Source: an uncultured Kineosporia sp. (GTDB taxonomy: Bacteria > Actinomycetota > Actinomycetes > Actinomycetales > Kineosporiaceae). From it: a stretch of DNA of 24,382 nt. Within the stretch, counting starts at the first letter, position 1; the number at the start of each line of letters is the position of its first letter. The notes under the pieces are model-generated. The model had not been told where the DNA came from. It made no database searches and was given only the letters and a program-made list of their open reading frames with translations. The DNA lies in NCBI GenBank assembly GCA_937859855.1, contig CALMAR010000378.1, positions 1 through 24,382 on the forward strand. Reading direction: 5' to 3'. Positions 15,557-23,877 of the stretch are shown here, in pieces. Made by a program: the position numbers and the translations under genes.

Positions 15557-16675
15557 ATGCCCCAGGCACGTCAGTTCGAGGTGCATGTCGCCGCCGGGAC
15601 CCTGGACGATCTGCGGCACCGGCTGGGCCGCACTCGCTTCGTGGGCGACTCGCCCCGGCGCCCGCCGTCGGGGATGTCGGATGCCTACCTGCGTGAACTG
15701 CTCACCTCGTGGCTCGAGTGGGACTGGCGCGCACGGGAACGCTGGCTCAACCAGCACCCGCAGTTCGTGGCGGACGTCGATGACACGCGGCTGCACTTCG
15801 TCCATCAGCGATCCGCCCAGGCCGATGCTCCTGCCCTGCTGATCATGCACGGCTGGCCGCACACGTTCGCGCTGCAACTCGAGTTCGCCGATCTGCTGCC
15901 GGACTTCCACGTGGTGGTTCCGAGTTTTCCCGGCTTCGCCTTCTCCACCCCGTACGCCACCGGAGCCATGACCGAAACGCGCCTGGCCGCCTCGATGCAC
16001 GCCCTGATGAGCGACGTGCTCGGCTACCGGCGCTATCTCAGTTACGGCGAAGATGTCTCGGCCAACGTCAGCGATCTGATCGCGGCGACCCATCCGGAGG
16101 CGGTCGCGGGCATCCTTGTCGCCCATGCCCACTTCCCGTCGAAGGCCGAGCGGCAGGAGCTGACCGAGCCGGAGGAGGTCGCCTTCTTCGCCCGCATCGC
16201 CGCCTTCCACGAGAGCGACGGCGCCTACGGGCACGTCCAGGCGACCCGGCCCGACACTCTCGCTCTGGCCCTGAACGACTCGCCCGCCGGTCTGCTCGGG
16301 TGGCTCACCGAGAAGCTGGCCGAGTGGAGCGACACTCCGGCGGAGCGCCCGGCCGACCTGGAGCGCCGCATCTCCCGTGACCGGATCCTCACCGAGGCGA
16401 TGATCTACTGGTCTACCCAGACCATCGCCTCGTCGTTCCGGCCCTACTACGAAGGCGCCGACCAGGCCGGTCCGATGCCGCCGGTCGAGGTGCCGGCATC
16501 AGTCCACATCCAGCGGCACGAGAGCGACTATCCCGAGTCGCTGGCGCGTGGTTTCTACCGAGATCTCCGGACTTTCGAGCGCCTGGACGAGGGCGGCCAC
16601 TTCACGGTGGCCGAGGTTCCCGCGGCCATGGCCGCCCGGCTTCGCGGCTTCGCCGGAAGCCTGGGGCTGCTCTGA
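15557..16675 (+). CDS. EHN-type epoxide hydrolase (alpha/beta hydrolase)
   Basis: This 372-residue protein has the N-terminal epoxide-hydrolase domain (EHN: TLDDLRHRLGRTRF...YLRELLTSWLEWDWRARERWLNQHPQF) followed by an alpha/beta hydrolase core. The oxyanion motif HGWP is at residues 98-101. The nucleophile elbow reads GEDVSA with D166 as candidate nucleophile, and the catalytic His is in GGHF at H348. Most relatives have GGDWGA at the elbow, so GED-V is a mild departure that still fits Sm-X-Nu-X-Sm-Sm. Such enzymes open epoxides to diols in detoxification or catabolism, and some homologues have other ester or lactone substrates. ATG 15557 follows a weak GAACGGA, 41 nt after mshB; it may or may not share that message. 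Confidence 0.85.
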   Translation: MPQARQFEVHVAAGTLDDLRHRLGRTRFVGDSPRRPPSGMSDAYLRELLTSWLEWDWRARERWLNQHPQFVADVDDTRLHFVHQRSAQADAPALLIMHGWPHTFALQLEFADLLPDFHVVVPSFPGFAFSTPYATGAMTETRLAASMHALMSDVLGYRRYLSYGEDVSANVSDLIAATHPEAVAGILVAHAHFPSKAERQELTEPEEVAFFARIAAFHESDGAYGHVQATRPDTLALALNDSPAGLLGWLTEKLAEWSDTPAERPADLERRISRDRILTEAMIYWSTQTIASSFRPYYEGADQAGPMPPVEVPASVHIQRHESDYPESLARGFYRDLRTFERLDEGGHFTVAEVPAAMAARLRGFAGSLGLL

Positions 16676-16710
16676 GCGAACCAGCAGGGCCCGGCGCCCG
16701 ATGCCGATGG

Positions 16711-16778
16711 TGACTGCTCGTAGTCAATGCGTGCTCAGAGTTCCACTCCGGCATCCGGGTGACTGCCGGAAGAGTCAC
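16711..16778. repeat. Two related dyads upstream of the FtsH-like gene
   Basis: TGACT at 16711-16715 pairs with AGTCA at 16722-16726 across 6 nt. GTGACT at 16759-16764 pairs with AGTCAC at 16773-16778 across 8 nt. Both dyads begin GGTGACTGC and are 48 bp apart, so they look like copies of one site. They lie 70-140 nt before the GTG of the FtsH-like gene in a 171-nt gap. They could be paired operator sites or leader hairpins. This is pattern evidence only. Confidence 0.4.
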
Positions 16779-16846
16779 AGCCGAGCGTTCGGCCGCCCTC
16801 GGCGTCTGCTGTGGCCTGTGCTGGGTCCATCGACGATGGAGGACAG

Positions 16847-18721
16847 GTGCCCAGTCCAGAACAGGCCACCCCGCAGGAGCAGGTCCAGCACTGGCTCGGC
16901 GGCCGGGATGTGGCCCGGGCCCGAGAACGCCGGCGCCTCAAGCGGCTGAGCGTGATCGGGGTCGCCGGGGCCCTGATCAACGTCGTGCTCTGGCAGCGCC
17001 TGCTGGCCGGGAACCCGGTCGGCTGGCCCCATCTGCCCTCCGTCGACCCGCTGTACCTGATGAGCGGTGCGTTCTTCGTGGTTCTGATCGGGGTCATGTT
17101 CGGCACCACGGTGGTGGCCGGCCGCTCACCGCACATCACCTTCCGGCCGGAACAGATCGACGTCCGGATGACGGACGTCAAGGGCATCGGGCCGGTTACC
17201 GACGAAGCCCGCCGCAGCCTCGACCTGTTCCTGGCCGGTGCCACGTTCCGCCGTCAAATGGGCGGAACTCCGCGCCGGGGACTGCTTTTCGAAGGCGCGC
17301 CCGGCACCGGTAAAACCCACCTGGCCAAGGCCATGGCGGCCGAGGCCGGCGTCCCGTTCCTGTTCGTCTCGGCGACGTCGTTCCAGTCCATGTACTACGG
17401 CGCAACCGCGCGCAAGATCCGTTCGTACTTCACGGCACTGCGCAAGGCGGCCCGGCGCGAGGGTGGCGCGATCGGTTTCATCGAGGAGATCGACGCCATC
17501 GCCACCGTGCGCGGCGGCATGAACGGCATGAGCCCGGCGCCGGCCGCTCACAGCAGCGTGCTCGGCTGTGGCGGGCTCGAGGGCCTGCCCATGCTCGCCG
17601 CGGTGCAGCCAGCGCAGCCGGTGCAGAACCACAATGTCGTCTCCGAAGGCGTCGGCGGGGTGGTGAACGAACTGCTGGTGCAGATGCAGTCGTTCGACAT
17701 CCCGACCGGCTGGCAGCGGGCCCAGGCCAAGGTGGCGGACGCTGTCAACCTGCTCCTGCCCGCGCACCGGCAGATTCCCCGGCCCCGGCCGAAGCCGGTG
17801 GAGGTGCTGGTGATCGCGGCCACCAACCGGGCCAGCGCGCTCGATCCCGCCCTGCTGCGGCCTGGCCGGTTCGACCGCCGCCTGGTCTTCGAACTGCCCG
17901 ACCAGTCCGGGCGGCGTGAGCTGATCGACCACTTCCTGGCCCGCAAGGCCCACGTCCCGGAACTCGACCGGCCCGAACGCCGGGACGCCCTGGCCGGCGT
18001 CACCCAGGGGCTGAGCCCGGTGCAGATCGAGAACCTCTTCGACGAGGCGCTGGTCTGTGCGGTGCGGCGAGGCTCACCTCAGATGTCCTGGGCCGATCTG
18101 GAACGAGCACGGATGCTCACCCAGATCGGCCTGGGTCAGCCGGTCGGCTACACCGAGCACGAGCGCGCACTGATCGCCACCCACGAGGCCGGTCATGCGG
18201 TGGTGGCTCATCTGGTCGCCCCGCACCGGCGGCTGGAGATCCTGACCATCATCAAGCGAGCCGGATCACTCGGCCTGCTGGCGCACGGTGACCGGGAGGA
18301 TGTCTACACCAGGTCCCGGCGAGAGCTCGAGGGACTGATCCAGATCGCCTTCGGTGGCCAGGTGGCCGAGCAGCTGTTCTTCGGTGACATCTCGACCGGG
18401 CCAGGCGGAGACCTGGCCTACGCCACCACGGTGGCGGCCCAGATGGTCGGCGCCTCGGGAATGGACGACACGTTGATCTCGTTCGCGGCCGCCCGGCCCG
18501 GCGCCCTGGGCGGTGATCTCACCTCCACCGTGCTGGGCGATGCGCAGGCCCGGACCATGGTCGAGGCCCTGCTGGAGCGGCAGCGCCGGCAGGCCGGTGA
18601 CCTGCTGGCGGCCAACCGGCATCTGGTGGCGGCGCTGCGGGACGCGCTGATCGCACGGCACGAGCTGATCGGTGACGAGATCGACCAAGTACTGCGGGAC
18701 GCCGCGGCGGCGGCCGCCTGA
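16847..18721 (+). CDS. Atypical FtsH-like AAA membrane metalloprotease
   Basis: This is a 624-residue protein with FtsH architecture. Two N-terminal helices lie at about residues 34-49 and 69-90 with only about 20 residues between them, much shorter than the FtsH periplasmic domain. The AAA module has Walker A GAPGTGKT (150-157), Walker B FIEEIDAI (211-218) and AATNRASALDPALLRPGRFDRR. A zinc protease domain follows with HEAGH (446-450) and likely third ligand D522 in GGDLAYAT. The first Walker B acid is Glu where FtsH has Asp. About 65 extra residues split in two lie between Walker B and AATNR: a Gly/Ala/Pro-rich part (about 225-265) and one ending QIPRPRPKP (about 290-318). GTG 16847 is chosen for GGAGGA just upstream. 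It is probably a paralogue, not the housekeeping FtsH. Confidence 0.85.
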   Translation: MPSPEQATPQEQVQHWLGGRDVARARERRRLKRLSVIGVAGALINVVLWQRLLAGNPVGWPHLPSVDPLYLMSGAFFVVLIGVMFGTTVVAGRSPHITFRPEQIDVRMTDVKGIGPVTDEARRSLDLFLAGATFRRQMGGTPRRGLLFEGAPGTGKTHLAKAMAAEAGVPFLFVSATSFQSMYYGATARKIRSYFTALRKAARREGGAIGFIEEIDAIATVRGGMNGMSPAPAAHSSVLGCGGLEGLPMLAAVQPAQPVQNHNVVSEGVGGVVNELLVQMQSFDIPTGWQRAQAKVADAVNLLLPAHRQIPRPRPKPVEVLVIAATNRASALDPALLRPGRFDRRLVFELPDQSGRRELIDHFLARKAHVPELDRPERRDALAGVTQGLSPVQIENLFDEALVCAVRRGSPQMSWADLERARMLTQIGLGQPVGYTEHERALIATHEAGHAVVAHLVAPHRRLEILTIIKRAGSLGLLAHGDREDVYTRSRRELEGLIQIAFGGQVAEQLFFGDISTGPGGDLAYATTVAAQMVGASGMDDTLISFAAARPGALGGDLTSTVLGDAQARTMVEALLERQRRQAGDLLAANRHLVAALRDALIARHELIGDEIDQVLRDAAAAAA

Positions 18722-18774
18722 TCCTCCGGACTGAACAGCTCACGGCCGCCTGGGCCGAGCCAGCGAGAGCCCCG

Positions 18775-18780
18775 TAGGCT
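18775..18780 (+). promoter_or_regulatory. Probable -10 box for a leaderless flavin-reductase transcript
   Basis: TAGGCT matches TANNNT and ends 6 nt before the GTG start at 18787. No Shine-Dalgarno lies between the two. This repeats the arrangement in front of ychF and supports the chosen start. Confidence 0.4.
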
Positions 18781-18786
18781 GAACCG

Positions 18787-19317
18787 GTGAGCCACGGTGC
18801 GCGACAGGAGGTCGCGGGCGGGTCTGCGGTCCCGGTCGATCCGTTTCTCTTCCGCCGGGCGGCGGGGCGATTCGCCACCGGGATCTGCGTCGCCACCACC
18901 AGGGCCGCCGATCTCGATCACGCGATGACGGTGAACGCCTTCACCTCGGTATCGCTCGATCCGGTGCTGGTGCTGGTCTGTGTGGACGTCGAGGCGCGTT
19001 TCCATGACGCCGTGCTGGACGCCGGATTCTGGGCCGTGAGCGTGCTGAACGGTGACAGCCGGCCGATCGCGGAGTGGCTCTCCAACCGCGGCAGGCCTTT
19101 GCACGGCCAGCTCGAGCTGATGGCGCACCACCCAGGGCCGCAGACCGGCGCGGCCCTGCTGGACGACGCGCTGGCGACGATCGAATGCCGCACGGCCGCG
19201 GTCTACCCGGGCGGAGATCACAGCATCGTGGTGGGGGAAGTGGTGGACGTCGAGGTGTCCGACCGGCCCGGTTCAGCCCTGCTCTATCATCGCGGCGCCT
19301 ATCGCCGTTTGGACTGA
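18787..19317 (+). CDS. Flavin reductase domain (FMN-binding split-barrel) protein
   Basis: This is a 176-residue protein of the flavin reductase-like split-barrel family. Recognisable segments are FRRAAGRFATGICVATT near the N-terminus, AMTVNAFTSVSLDPVLVLVCVD in the middle, FWAVSVLNGDSRPIAEWLSNRGR, and the ending VVGEVVDVEV...LLYHRGAYRRLD. Members bind FMN or FAD and use NAD(P)H to supply reduced flavin to a monooxygenase, or act alone as oxidoreductases. No monooxygenase partner is encoded nearby, so the role is unknown. The first 16 residues are variable; a -10-like box 6 nt upstream of GTG 18787 supports this start. It follows the FtsH-like gene by 65 nt. Confidence 0.88.
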   Translation: MSHGARQEVAGGSAVPVDPFLFRRAAGRFATGICVATTRAADLDHAMTVNAFTSVSLDPVLVLVCVDVEARFHDAVLDAGFWAVSVLNGDSRPIAEWLSNRGRPLHGQLELMAHHPGPQTGAALLDDALATIECRTAAVYPGGDHSIVVGEVVDVEVSDRPGSALLYHRGAYRRLD

Positions 19318-19651
19318 CTTTCGCTGGTCCGGGCCATGCCGGTGCTGTCCTCACCGCGCGGGGCAACGGCTCCAGGATCTCGCCAGTGAGGCGCACTGCG
19401 CAGCCAGGGCGCCCGTTCCTTCCTGGCCCCGGACCAGTGCCGGGACGGCCGGGACGGGTGAGCCGGGTGAGCCGGGTGGTCTGGGGGCCGAAAACCCATC
19501 CCGTCGGCCACCGGCACAGGTTGATCCCGGCCAGAGGTGTACAACGACACGATTACCGTGATTCGGCCTGGGGATGACCGCTCGGTGCGGCTGATCGGCC
19601 CAGACGCCGCCCAGGTTCAAGCCAGACCCGGAATCGGCCGAAACTCAGCGA
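19318..19651. other. Intergenic region before the hybrid histidine kinase gene
   Basis: This 334-nt stretch has no convincing gene. It contains short direct repeats (CGGGACGG twice near 19440-19456 and GGGTGAGCC twice at 19456-19473) of no evident function. A GTG-initiated frame from 19537 runs into the kinase gene in another frame and shows no family features. No T-run terminator is visible. The kinase promoter should lie here, but I cannot place it. Confidence 0.4.
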
Positions 19652-22600
19652 GTGACGAGCCGGGGGAAAGGGCGAGGCCCGCGCTGGCGGCGTCCGCTCC
19701 TGGCGGCGGCGCTGTTGCTGATAGCGGCCACCGGCCTGGCCGTGGCATCGGCCTTGGACGAGAGCCGGGCCACCCAGTTCCAGTTCCCGCATTCCGACAC
19801 CATCTTCCGGTTGGCGTCGGTCGCTGCTTCCGTTCTGTCCCTGATCGCGCTGGTGCCGATCGCCAGGTCGCGTGACCTGGCCCGGCGGGCACGGGACAAG
19901 GCCCGGGAGGAGGCCGAGGAAGGGCAGCGGGTCCTGGCCGCGCTGGCCGAATCATCACCGGACTCCTTGGTCCGGGCCAGGAAGGACGGACGGATCCTCT
20001 ACGCGTCCCGGGCCTCCAGTGATGTGTTCGGTGTTCCGCTGGAAGAGCTGCTGGGCCAGTCGCTGTTCGACCTGCTGGTGGCTGAGACCGGAGCCGGCCT
20101 GCGGGCCGAGATCAAACATCTGCTCAATACCGGTGAACGGGTCACGTTCGTGGCCCGGACCACCGGGCCGCAGTCGCGCACGGTGGACTGCAGTTTCTCG
20201 GCGACCCGGATCGGCCGGAGCGCGATCGACGGGTCGGTCGAGGTCCGGGACGAAGTCAGCGTGCTCGGATCGCTGCGGGACGTCACTGAGCGCAACAGTG
20301 CCCGGGACCGGGTCGAGCAGCTGTTCCAGTTGTCCCAGGACTTCATGGCGGTGATGGATCTGGATGGGCGCCTGCTCCAGGTCAATCCGGTCTGGACGGC
20401 GGAACTGGGCCTCCCCCGGGAACTGGTGATCGGCCACACCTTCACTGAGGTGTTCGCCGCCGACGCGTCCACTCGCTGGGATCCGCATCAGTTCGCCGAT
20501 GGCTCGTTGCAAGTGGTCAGCTTCGAAACCCAGTACCTGGCGCCAGCTCAGGACGAACCTCGGGTGCTGCTGTGGACCGTGGCCCCTGATCCCCGCAATG
20601 AGCTGATCTATGCCGTTGGCCGGGACATCACCGGGCGCAAGGAGCTGGAGCGGGCACTGGGGGACGCCCGCGACCAGGCGCTGGAGGCGTCCCGGCTGAA
20701 GTCGGAGTTCGTGGCCACCATGAGCCACGAGATCAGAACACCGATGAACGGCGTGATCCGGCTGACCGACCTGCTGGCCCTGACCCCCCTCGACCAGGAT
20801 CAGGCCCGGTACGTGGACGGGATCCGCACCGCCGGGGACGCGCTGCTCTCGGTGATCAACGACATCCTCGACTTCTCCAAGATCGAGGCCGACCGGCTGG
20901 TGCTGGACCACGTGGACTTCCGGCTGCAGGACGTCACCGGGGACGTGATCACCCTGGTCCGGCCCAGTGCCGAGGCCAAGGGCCTGGATCTGCAGGTGAG
21001 TTATCACGACGATCTGCCCGCCGCGGTCAATGGTGATCCGGGCCGGGTGCGGCAGATCCTGCTCAATCTGGCCCACAACGCGGTCAAGTTCACCCAGGCC
21101 GGGAGCGTGAGTCTGCGGGTGGCACCGGGGCCGCCTCGCGGCGAGAACCGGCTGAGCATCGTGTTCGAGGTGGCCGACACCGGGATCGGGATCGAGCAGA
21201 GCCTGCTGGACCAGCTGTTCGAGCCGTTCCGGCAGGCCGACGAGGGCGTCACCCGGGCCTACGGCGGTACCGGCCTGGGGCTGTCGATCTCTCGCCGGCT
21301 GGCCGAGATGATGGGCGGTGCGATCACTGTCCGCAGCGCCGCCGGGCGCGGGGCGACATTCAGCGTCGAGCTGCTGTTCGGTCCGGCCGCGGCCACCGAG
21401 CCGGTGATGCGCGGCAGCGATGCCCGGGGCCTGGGCGTGCTGGTGGTCGACGACAACGAGGTGAACCGGCTGGTGATGCAGACTCAGCTGACCAGCTGGG
21501 GGATGCGCCCGGTGATCGCCGATTCACCTTCCGCGGCCATGGAGCTGCTGACCTCTCCGGAGACCCCGGGTGGCTACGACCTGGCCGTGATCGACATGCA
21601 CATGCCGGAGACCAGTGGCCTGGAGCTGGCCCAGGCGATCAGAGCGCTGCCTGGAATGGCGACCCTGCCGCTCATCCTGCTCACCTCGGATCAGGGTGTG
21701 GACGCCAATATCGCAGCGGTGCACGCTATCTCAGCCACCCTGACCAAACCGGTGCAGCAGTCGGCGCTGTTCAACGCGCTCAGCCGGGTGCCGGTGAACC
21801 CGCCGCCGTCCGAAACCGCGGGCCGCCACGCCGCCGGCCGGGCGTTCGAGTCCGCCAAGATCCTGCTGGTCGAGGACAACGAGATCAATCAGACCGTGGC
21901 CCTGGGAATCCTCAACCAGCTCGGCTACCAGGCCGACGTCGCCAAGGACGGCTACGAGGCGCTCGATCTGTCCGCGGCCACCAGCTACGACATCATCCTG
22001 ATGGACTGCCAGATGCCCAGACTGGACGGGTTCGCCGCCACCCGGCAGCTGCGGGCGCGTGAGGCGGGGCAGCCCGCGGGTGCCGAGAACCCCCGGCGCA
22101 CACCGGTGATCGCGATGACCGCGGCCACGTTCGAGGCCGATCGGAAACGCTGCTTCGAGGCTGGCATGGACGACTTCGTCGGTAAGCCGGTCCGCGCGGT
22201 CACCCTGAAGGCCACCCTGATCCGCTGGTTGCACCGCGACCCGGCCAGCCCGCCCCTCGATCCGTGGACGGAATCGTCCGAGGTTCCGGAGTGGGTGACC
22301 ACCGGAGGACGGCGGGAAGCCCCGGCTCAGCCCACCGCTCAGCCAGCGGCTCAGCCCGCGGCTCAGCCCGCGGCTCAGCCCGCGGCTCAGCTGGGCGGGC
22401 TACCCGTTCCCCGGCCGTCCGGCGAGCCGGCCCCGGCTGGGGGGGCGATGGGGACCCGGAGCGGGGGACTGCTGGGCGATGGCACACCGGTTGAGCTGGA
22501 CCTGGTGCGCGACATCGTGGCGTCCTTCGGCGCTCGCTCGGTGGAACTGCTCGCCCATCTGGCCGAGGCTCTGACCAGCGGTGACGTCGAAGCGACCCAT

Positions 22601-22813
22601 CGGCATGCGCACACCCTGGTGGGCGCCGCCCTCAACCTGGGCGCCGAGCAGGTGGCCCACGTCGGCCGGGAGATCGAGCTGGACTGCCGCCGCAGCGACA
22701 TCGGCGCCTGCCTGGGCCGGCTGCCAGCGCTGATGACCGCGGTGGACGACGCCCGCCAGCGGCTCAGCCAGCTGCTCGGCGAGCTGCCGCCGTCCGAAGT
22801 CCCGGCCGGATAG
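19652..22813 (+). CDS. Hybrid sensor histidine kinase with two receiver domains and an HPt domain
   Basis: This 1053-residue membrane kinase has BarA/ArcB-like multidomain layout. Two helices (about 14-35 and 51-71) enclose a loop of only about 15 residues. After a charged helix come two PAS domains (about 93-210 and 225-335). HisKA has phospho-acceptor H359 in SHEIRTPMNGVI, and HATPase_c (about 460-580) has NLAHNAVKFT, DTGIGI and GGTGLGLSI. REC1 has VVDDNE and D648 in VIDMHMPE; REC2 has LVEDNE and D785 in LMDCQMPRLDG. An AQPA-repeat linker (about 892-913) leads to a C-terminal HPt with H987 in HTLVGAALNLGA, where the usual HxLKG Lys is Val. The relay H359 to D648/D785 to H987 to an unknown regulator is inferred. 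GTG 19652 is the only plausible start after an upstream in-frame stop; it has no clear Shine-Dalgarno. Confidence 0.95.
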   Translation: MTSRGKGRGPRWRRPLLAAALLLIAATGLAVASALDESRATQFQFPHSDTIFRLASVAASVLSLIALVPIARSRDLARRARDKAREEAEEGQRVLAALAESSPDSLVRARKDGRILYASRASSDVFGVPLEELLGQSLFDLLVAETGAGLRAEIKHLLNTGERVTFVARTTGPQSRTVDCSFSATRIGRSAIDGSVEVRDEVSVLGSLRDVTERNSARDRVEQLFQLSQDFMAVMDLDGRLLQVNPVWTAELGLPRELVIGHTFTEVFAADASTRWDPHQFADGSLQVVSFETQYLAPAQDEPRVLLWTVAPDPRNELIYAVGRDITGRKELERALGDARDQALEASRLKSEFVATMSHEIRTPMNGVIRLTDLLALTPLDQDQARYVDGIRTAGDALLSVINDILDFSKIEADRLVLDHVDFRLQDVTGDVITLVRPSAEAKGLDLQVSYHDDLPAAVNGDPGRVRQILLNLAHNAVKFTQAGSVSLRVAPGPPRGENRLSIVFEVADTGIGIEQSLLDQLFEPFRQADEGVTRAYGGTGLGLSISRRLAEMMGGAITVRSAAGRGATFSVELLFGPAAATEPVMRGSDARGLGVLVVDDNEVNRLVMQTQLTSWGMRPVIADSPSAAMELLTSPETPGGYDLAVIDMHMPETSGLELAQAIRALPGMATLPLILLTSDQGVDANIAAVHAISATLTKPVQQSALFNALSRVPVNPPPSETAGRHAAGRAFESAKILLVEDNEINQTVALGILNQLGYQADVAKDGYEALDLSAATSYDIILMDCQMPRLDGFAATRQLRAREAGQPAGAENPRRTPVIAMTAATFEADRKRCFEAGMDDFVGKPVRAVTLKATLIRWLHRDPASPPLDPWTESSEVPEWVTTGGRREAPAQPTAQPAAQPAAQPAAQPAAQLGGLPVPRPSGEPAPAGGAMGTRSGGLLGDGTPVELDLVRDIVASFGARSVELLAHLAEALTSGDVEATHRHAHTLVGAALNLGAEQVAHVGREIELDCRRSDIGACLGRLPALMTAVDDARQRLSQLLGELPPSEVPAG
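22325..22390 (+). repeat. Five and a half tandem 12-bp repeats inside the kinase gene (AQPA linker)
   Basis: The unit GCTCAGCCCGCG is repeated in frame. Units start at 22325, 22337, 22349, 22361 and 22373, with a half unit at 22385; the first two vary in their last bases and the last three are identical. Each unit encodes Ala-Gln-Pro-Ala or a close variant. The repeat forms a flexible Pro/Ala linker between REC2 and HPt. Identical 12-bp units can gain or lose copies by slippage without breaking the frame. Confidence 0.9.
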
Positions 22814-22862
22814 TCGCGGCTGCGGCGCCTACGGCCGATGACAACCTCGTGCCCAACGGGGC

Positions 22863-23876
22863 TCAACTCGCGGCCGGGGTGAGGTATTCGTAGCGGTGAT
22901 GATGCTCGAAACCAGCGGAGAGGTAGAGCCGCTGGGCAGCAGCATTGCTCTCGCCGACCTGGATGAAGGCACTGGCACAGCCCTGTCGCCAGGCCCATTC
23001 GCAGGCCGCACCCAGCATCGCCCGGGCCAGCCCCTGCCGCCGGTGGGCCGGCGCCACCTCCACCGCGGTCAGCCCGGCCCAGCGCTGCGCCACCGATACC
23101 CGGGCCACGGCGACCGTGCTGGCGCCATCCCGGATCGAGATGAACGTCTGTGCCGGAGCCGAAGTGAGCAGAACCCGGCCCACCTCCGGCAGATCCTGAC
23201 CCTTGTAGTGGTACTGGGCCAGCCAGCCGGGGTCCGGTGCCTCGTCCAGGGCGAGGGACAGTCCAGCGGGCAGATCGGGCGTGCCGTCCCGCAGGTTCCC
23301 GGTGGCTGCGGTCAGCACGTAGGCCCCGGCCCCGGGGATCGCGGCCCACTGTGCGGACAGGAAGGCGCTGGCTGCCCACAGCAACTGCTCCGTGTCGTCC
23401 TCGTTCAGCCGCGGCTCGGGCGAGGCGGCGATCGGCCGCTGTGAGCGGCCCGCGTACCAGTCGATCACTTCGATCAGGGCCGAATCCATCGGCATCCCCG
23501 GCTCGCCGACCGCCAGCACGGAGTTGGCCCGGTTGGTGAACCCGGCCGCGGCCCGCAACAGCCAGCCGCCCACCCAGTCCTGATCCGGGGCCACCCAGTG
23601 CTGCGCCATCACCAGTTCCAGGGTGCCGACCGACAGAGCCCGGTGCGGGGGAGCGGGTCGATCCGGAGCCGGCGGGACCGGATGGCCAGCCACGATCAGC
23701 GACCGATCAACCTCTCGATCGCCGCGGCGGGTCCGGATCAGCAGCGCCGCCGAACTGGCCTCGATCAGATCGCCGAGGACATCGGCCAGACCCTGCGGCG
23801 TCCGGGTCCGGACCACGACCCGCTCACCGACGTGGTTCTCCCAGGCGATGGCCGGGCGAGGAGACGATGACGGCAT
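22863..23876 (-). CDS. GNAT-family acetyltransferase, Rv0428c-like
   Basis: This is a 337-residue protein. An N-terminal SH3-like segment (about 17-65: GERVVVRTRTPQGLADVLGDLIE and LLIRTRRGDREVDRS) precedes a less conserved middle part. A C-terminal GNAT domain has VAVARVSVAQRWAGLTAVEVAP, the acetyl-CoA loop HRRQGLARAML, and FIQVGESNAAAQRLYLSAGFEHHHRYEY. This two-part layout resembles mycobacterial Rv0428c and its actinobacterial relatives, whose acceptor is not established to my knowledge. MshD also has GNAT domains but is a double-GNAT protein, so I do not assign this as mshD despite mshB nearby. ATG 23876 has GGAGG 9 nt upstream, partly inside an inverted repeat. The gene is divergent from fdxA by 89 nt and converges on the kinase gene. 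Confidence 0.85.
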   Translation of the reverse strand: MPSSSPRPAIAWENHVGERVVVRTRTPQGLADVLGDLIEASSAALLIRTRRGDREVDRSLIVAGHPVPPAPDRPAPPHRALSVGTLELVMAQHWVAPDQDWVGGWLLRAAAGFTNRANSVLAVGEPGMPMDSALIEVIDWYAGRSQRPIAASPEPRLNEDDTEQLLWAASAFLSAQWAAIPGAGAYVLTAATGNLRDGTPDLPAGLSLALDEAPDPGWLAQYHYKGQDLPEVGRVLLTSAPAQTFISIRDGASTVAVARVSVAQRWAGLTAVEVAPAHRRQGLARAMLGAACEWAWRQGCASAFIQVGESNAAAQRLYLSAGFEHHHRYEYLTPAAS

Positions 23877-23877
23877 A

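Noticed and set aside
19537..19875. 112-residue frame from GTG 19537 overlapping the kinase start
   Set aside because: After a short unremarkable beginning it runs through the kinase gene in another frame as Arg/Pro/Gly-rich sequence. No family features or ribosome binding site.
22349..22390. Short tandem repeats as a CRISPR array
   Set aside because: The 12-bp units are contiguous with no spacers and encode an in-frame AQPA linker inside the kinase.
22863..23876. GNAT gene as mycothiol synthase mshD
   Set aside because: MshD has two tandem GNAT domains. This protein has an SH3-like N-terminal part and a single C-terminal GNAT domain, closer to Rv0428c.
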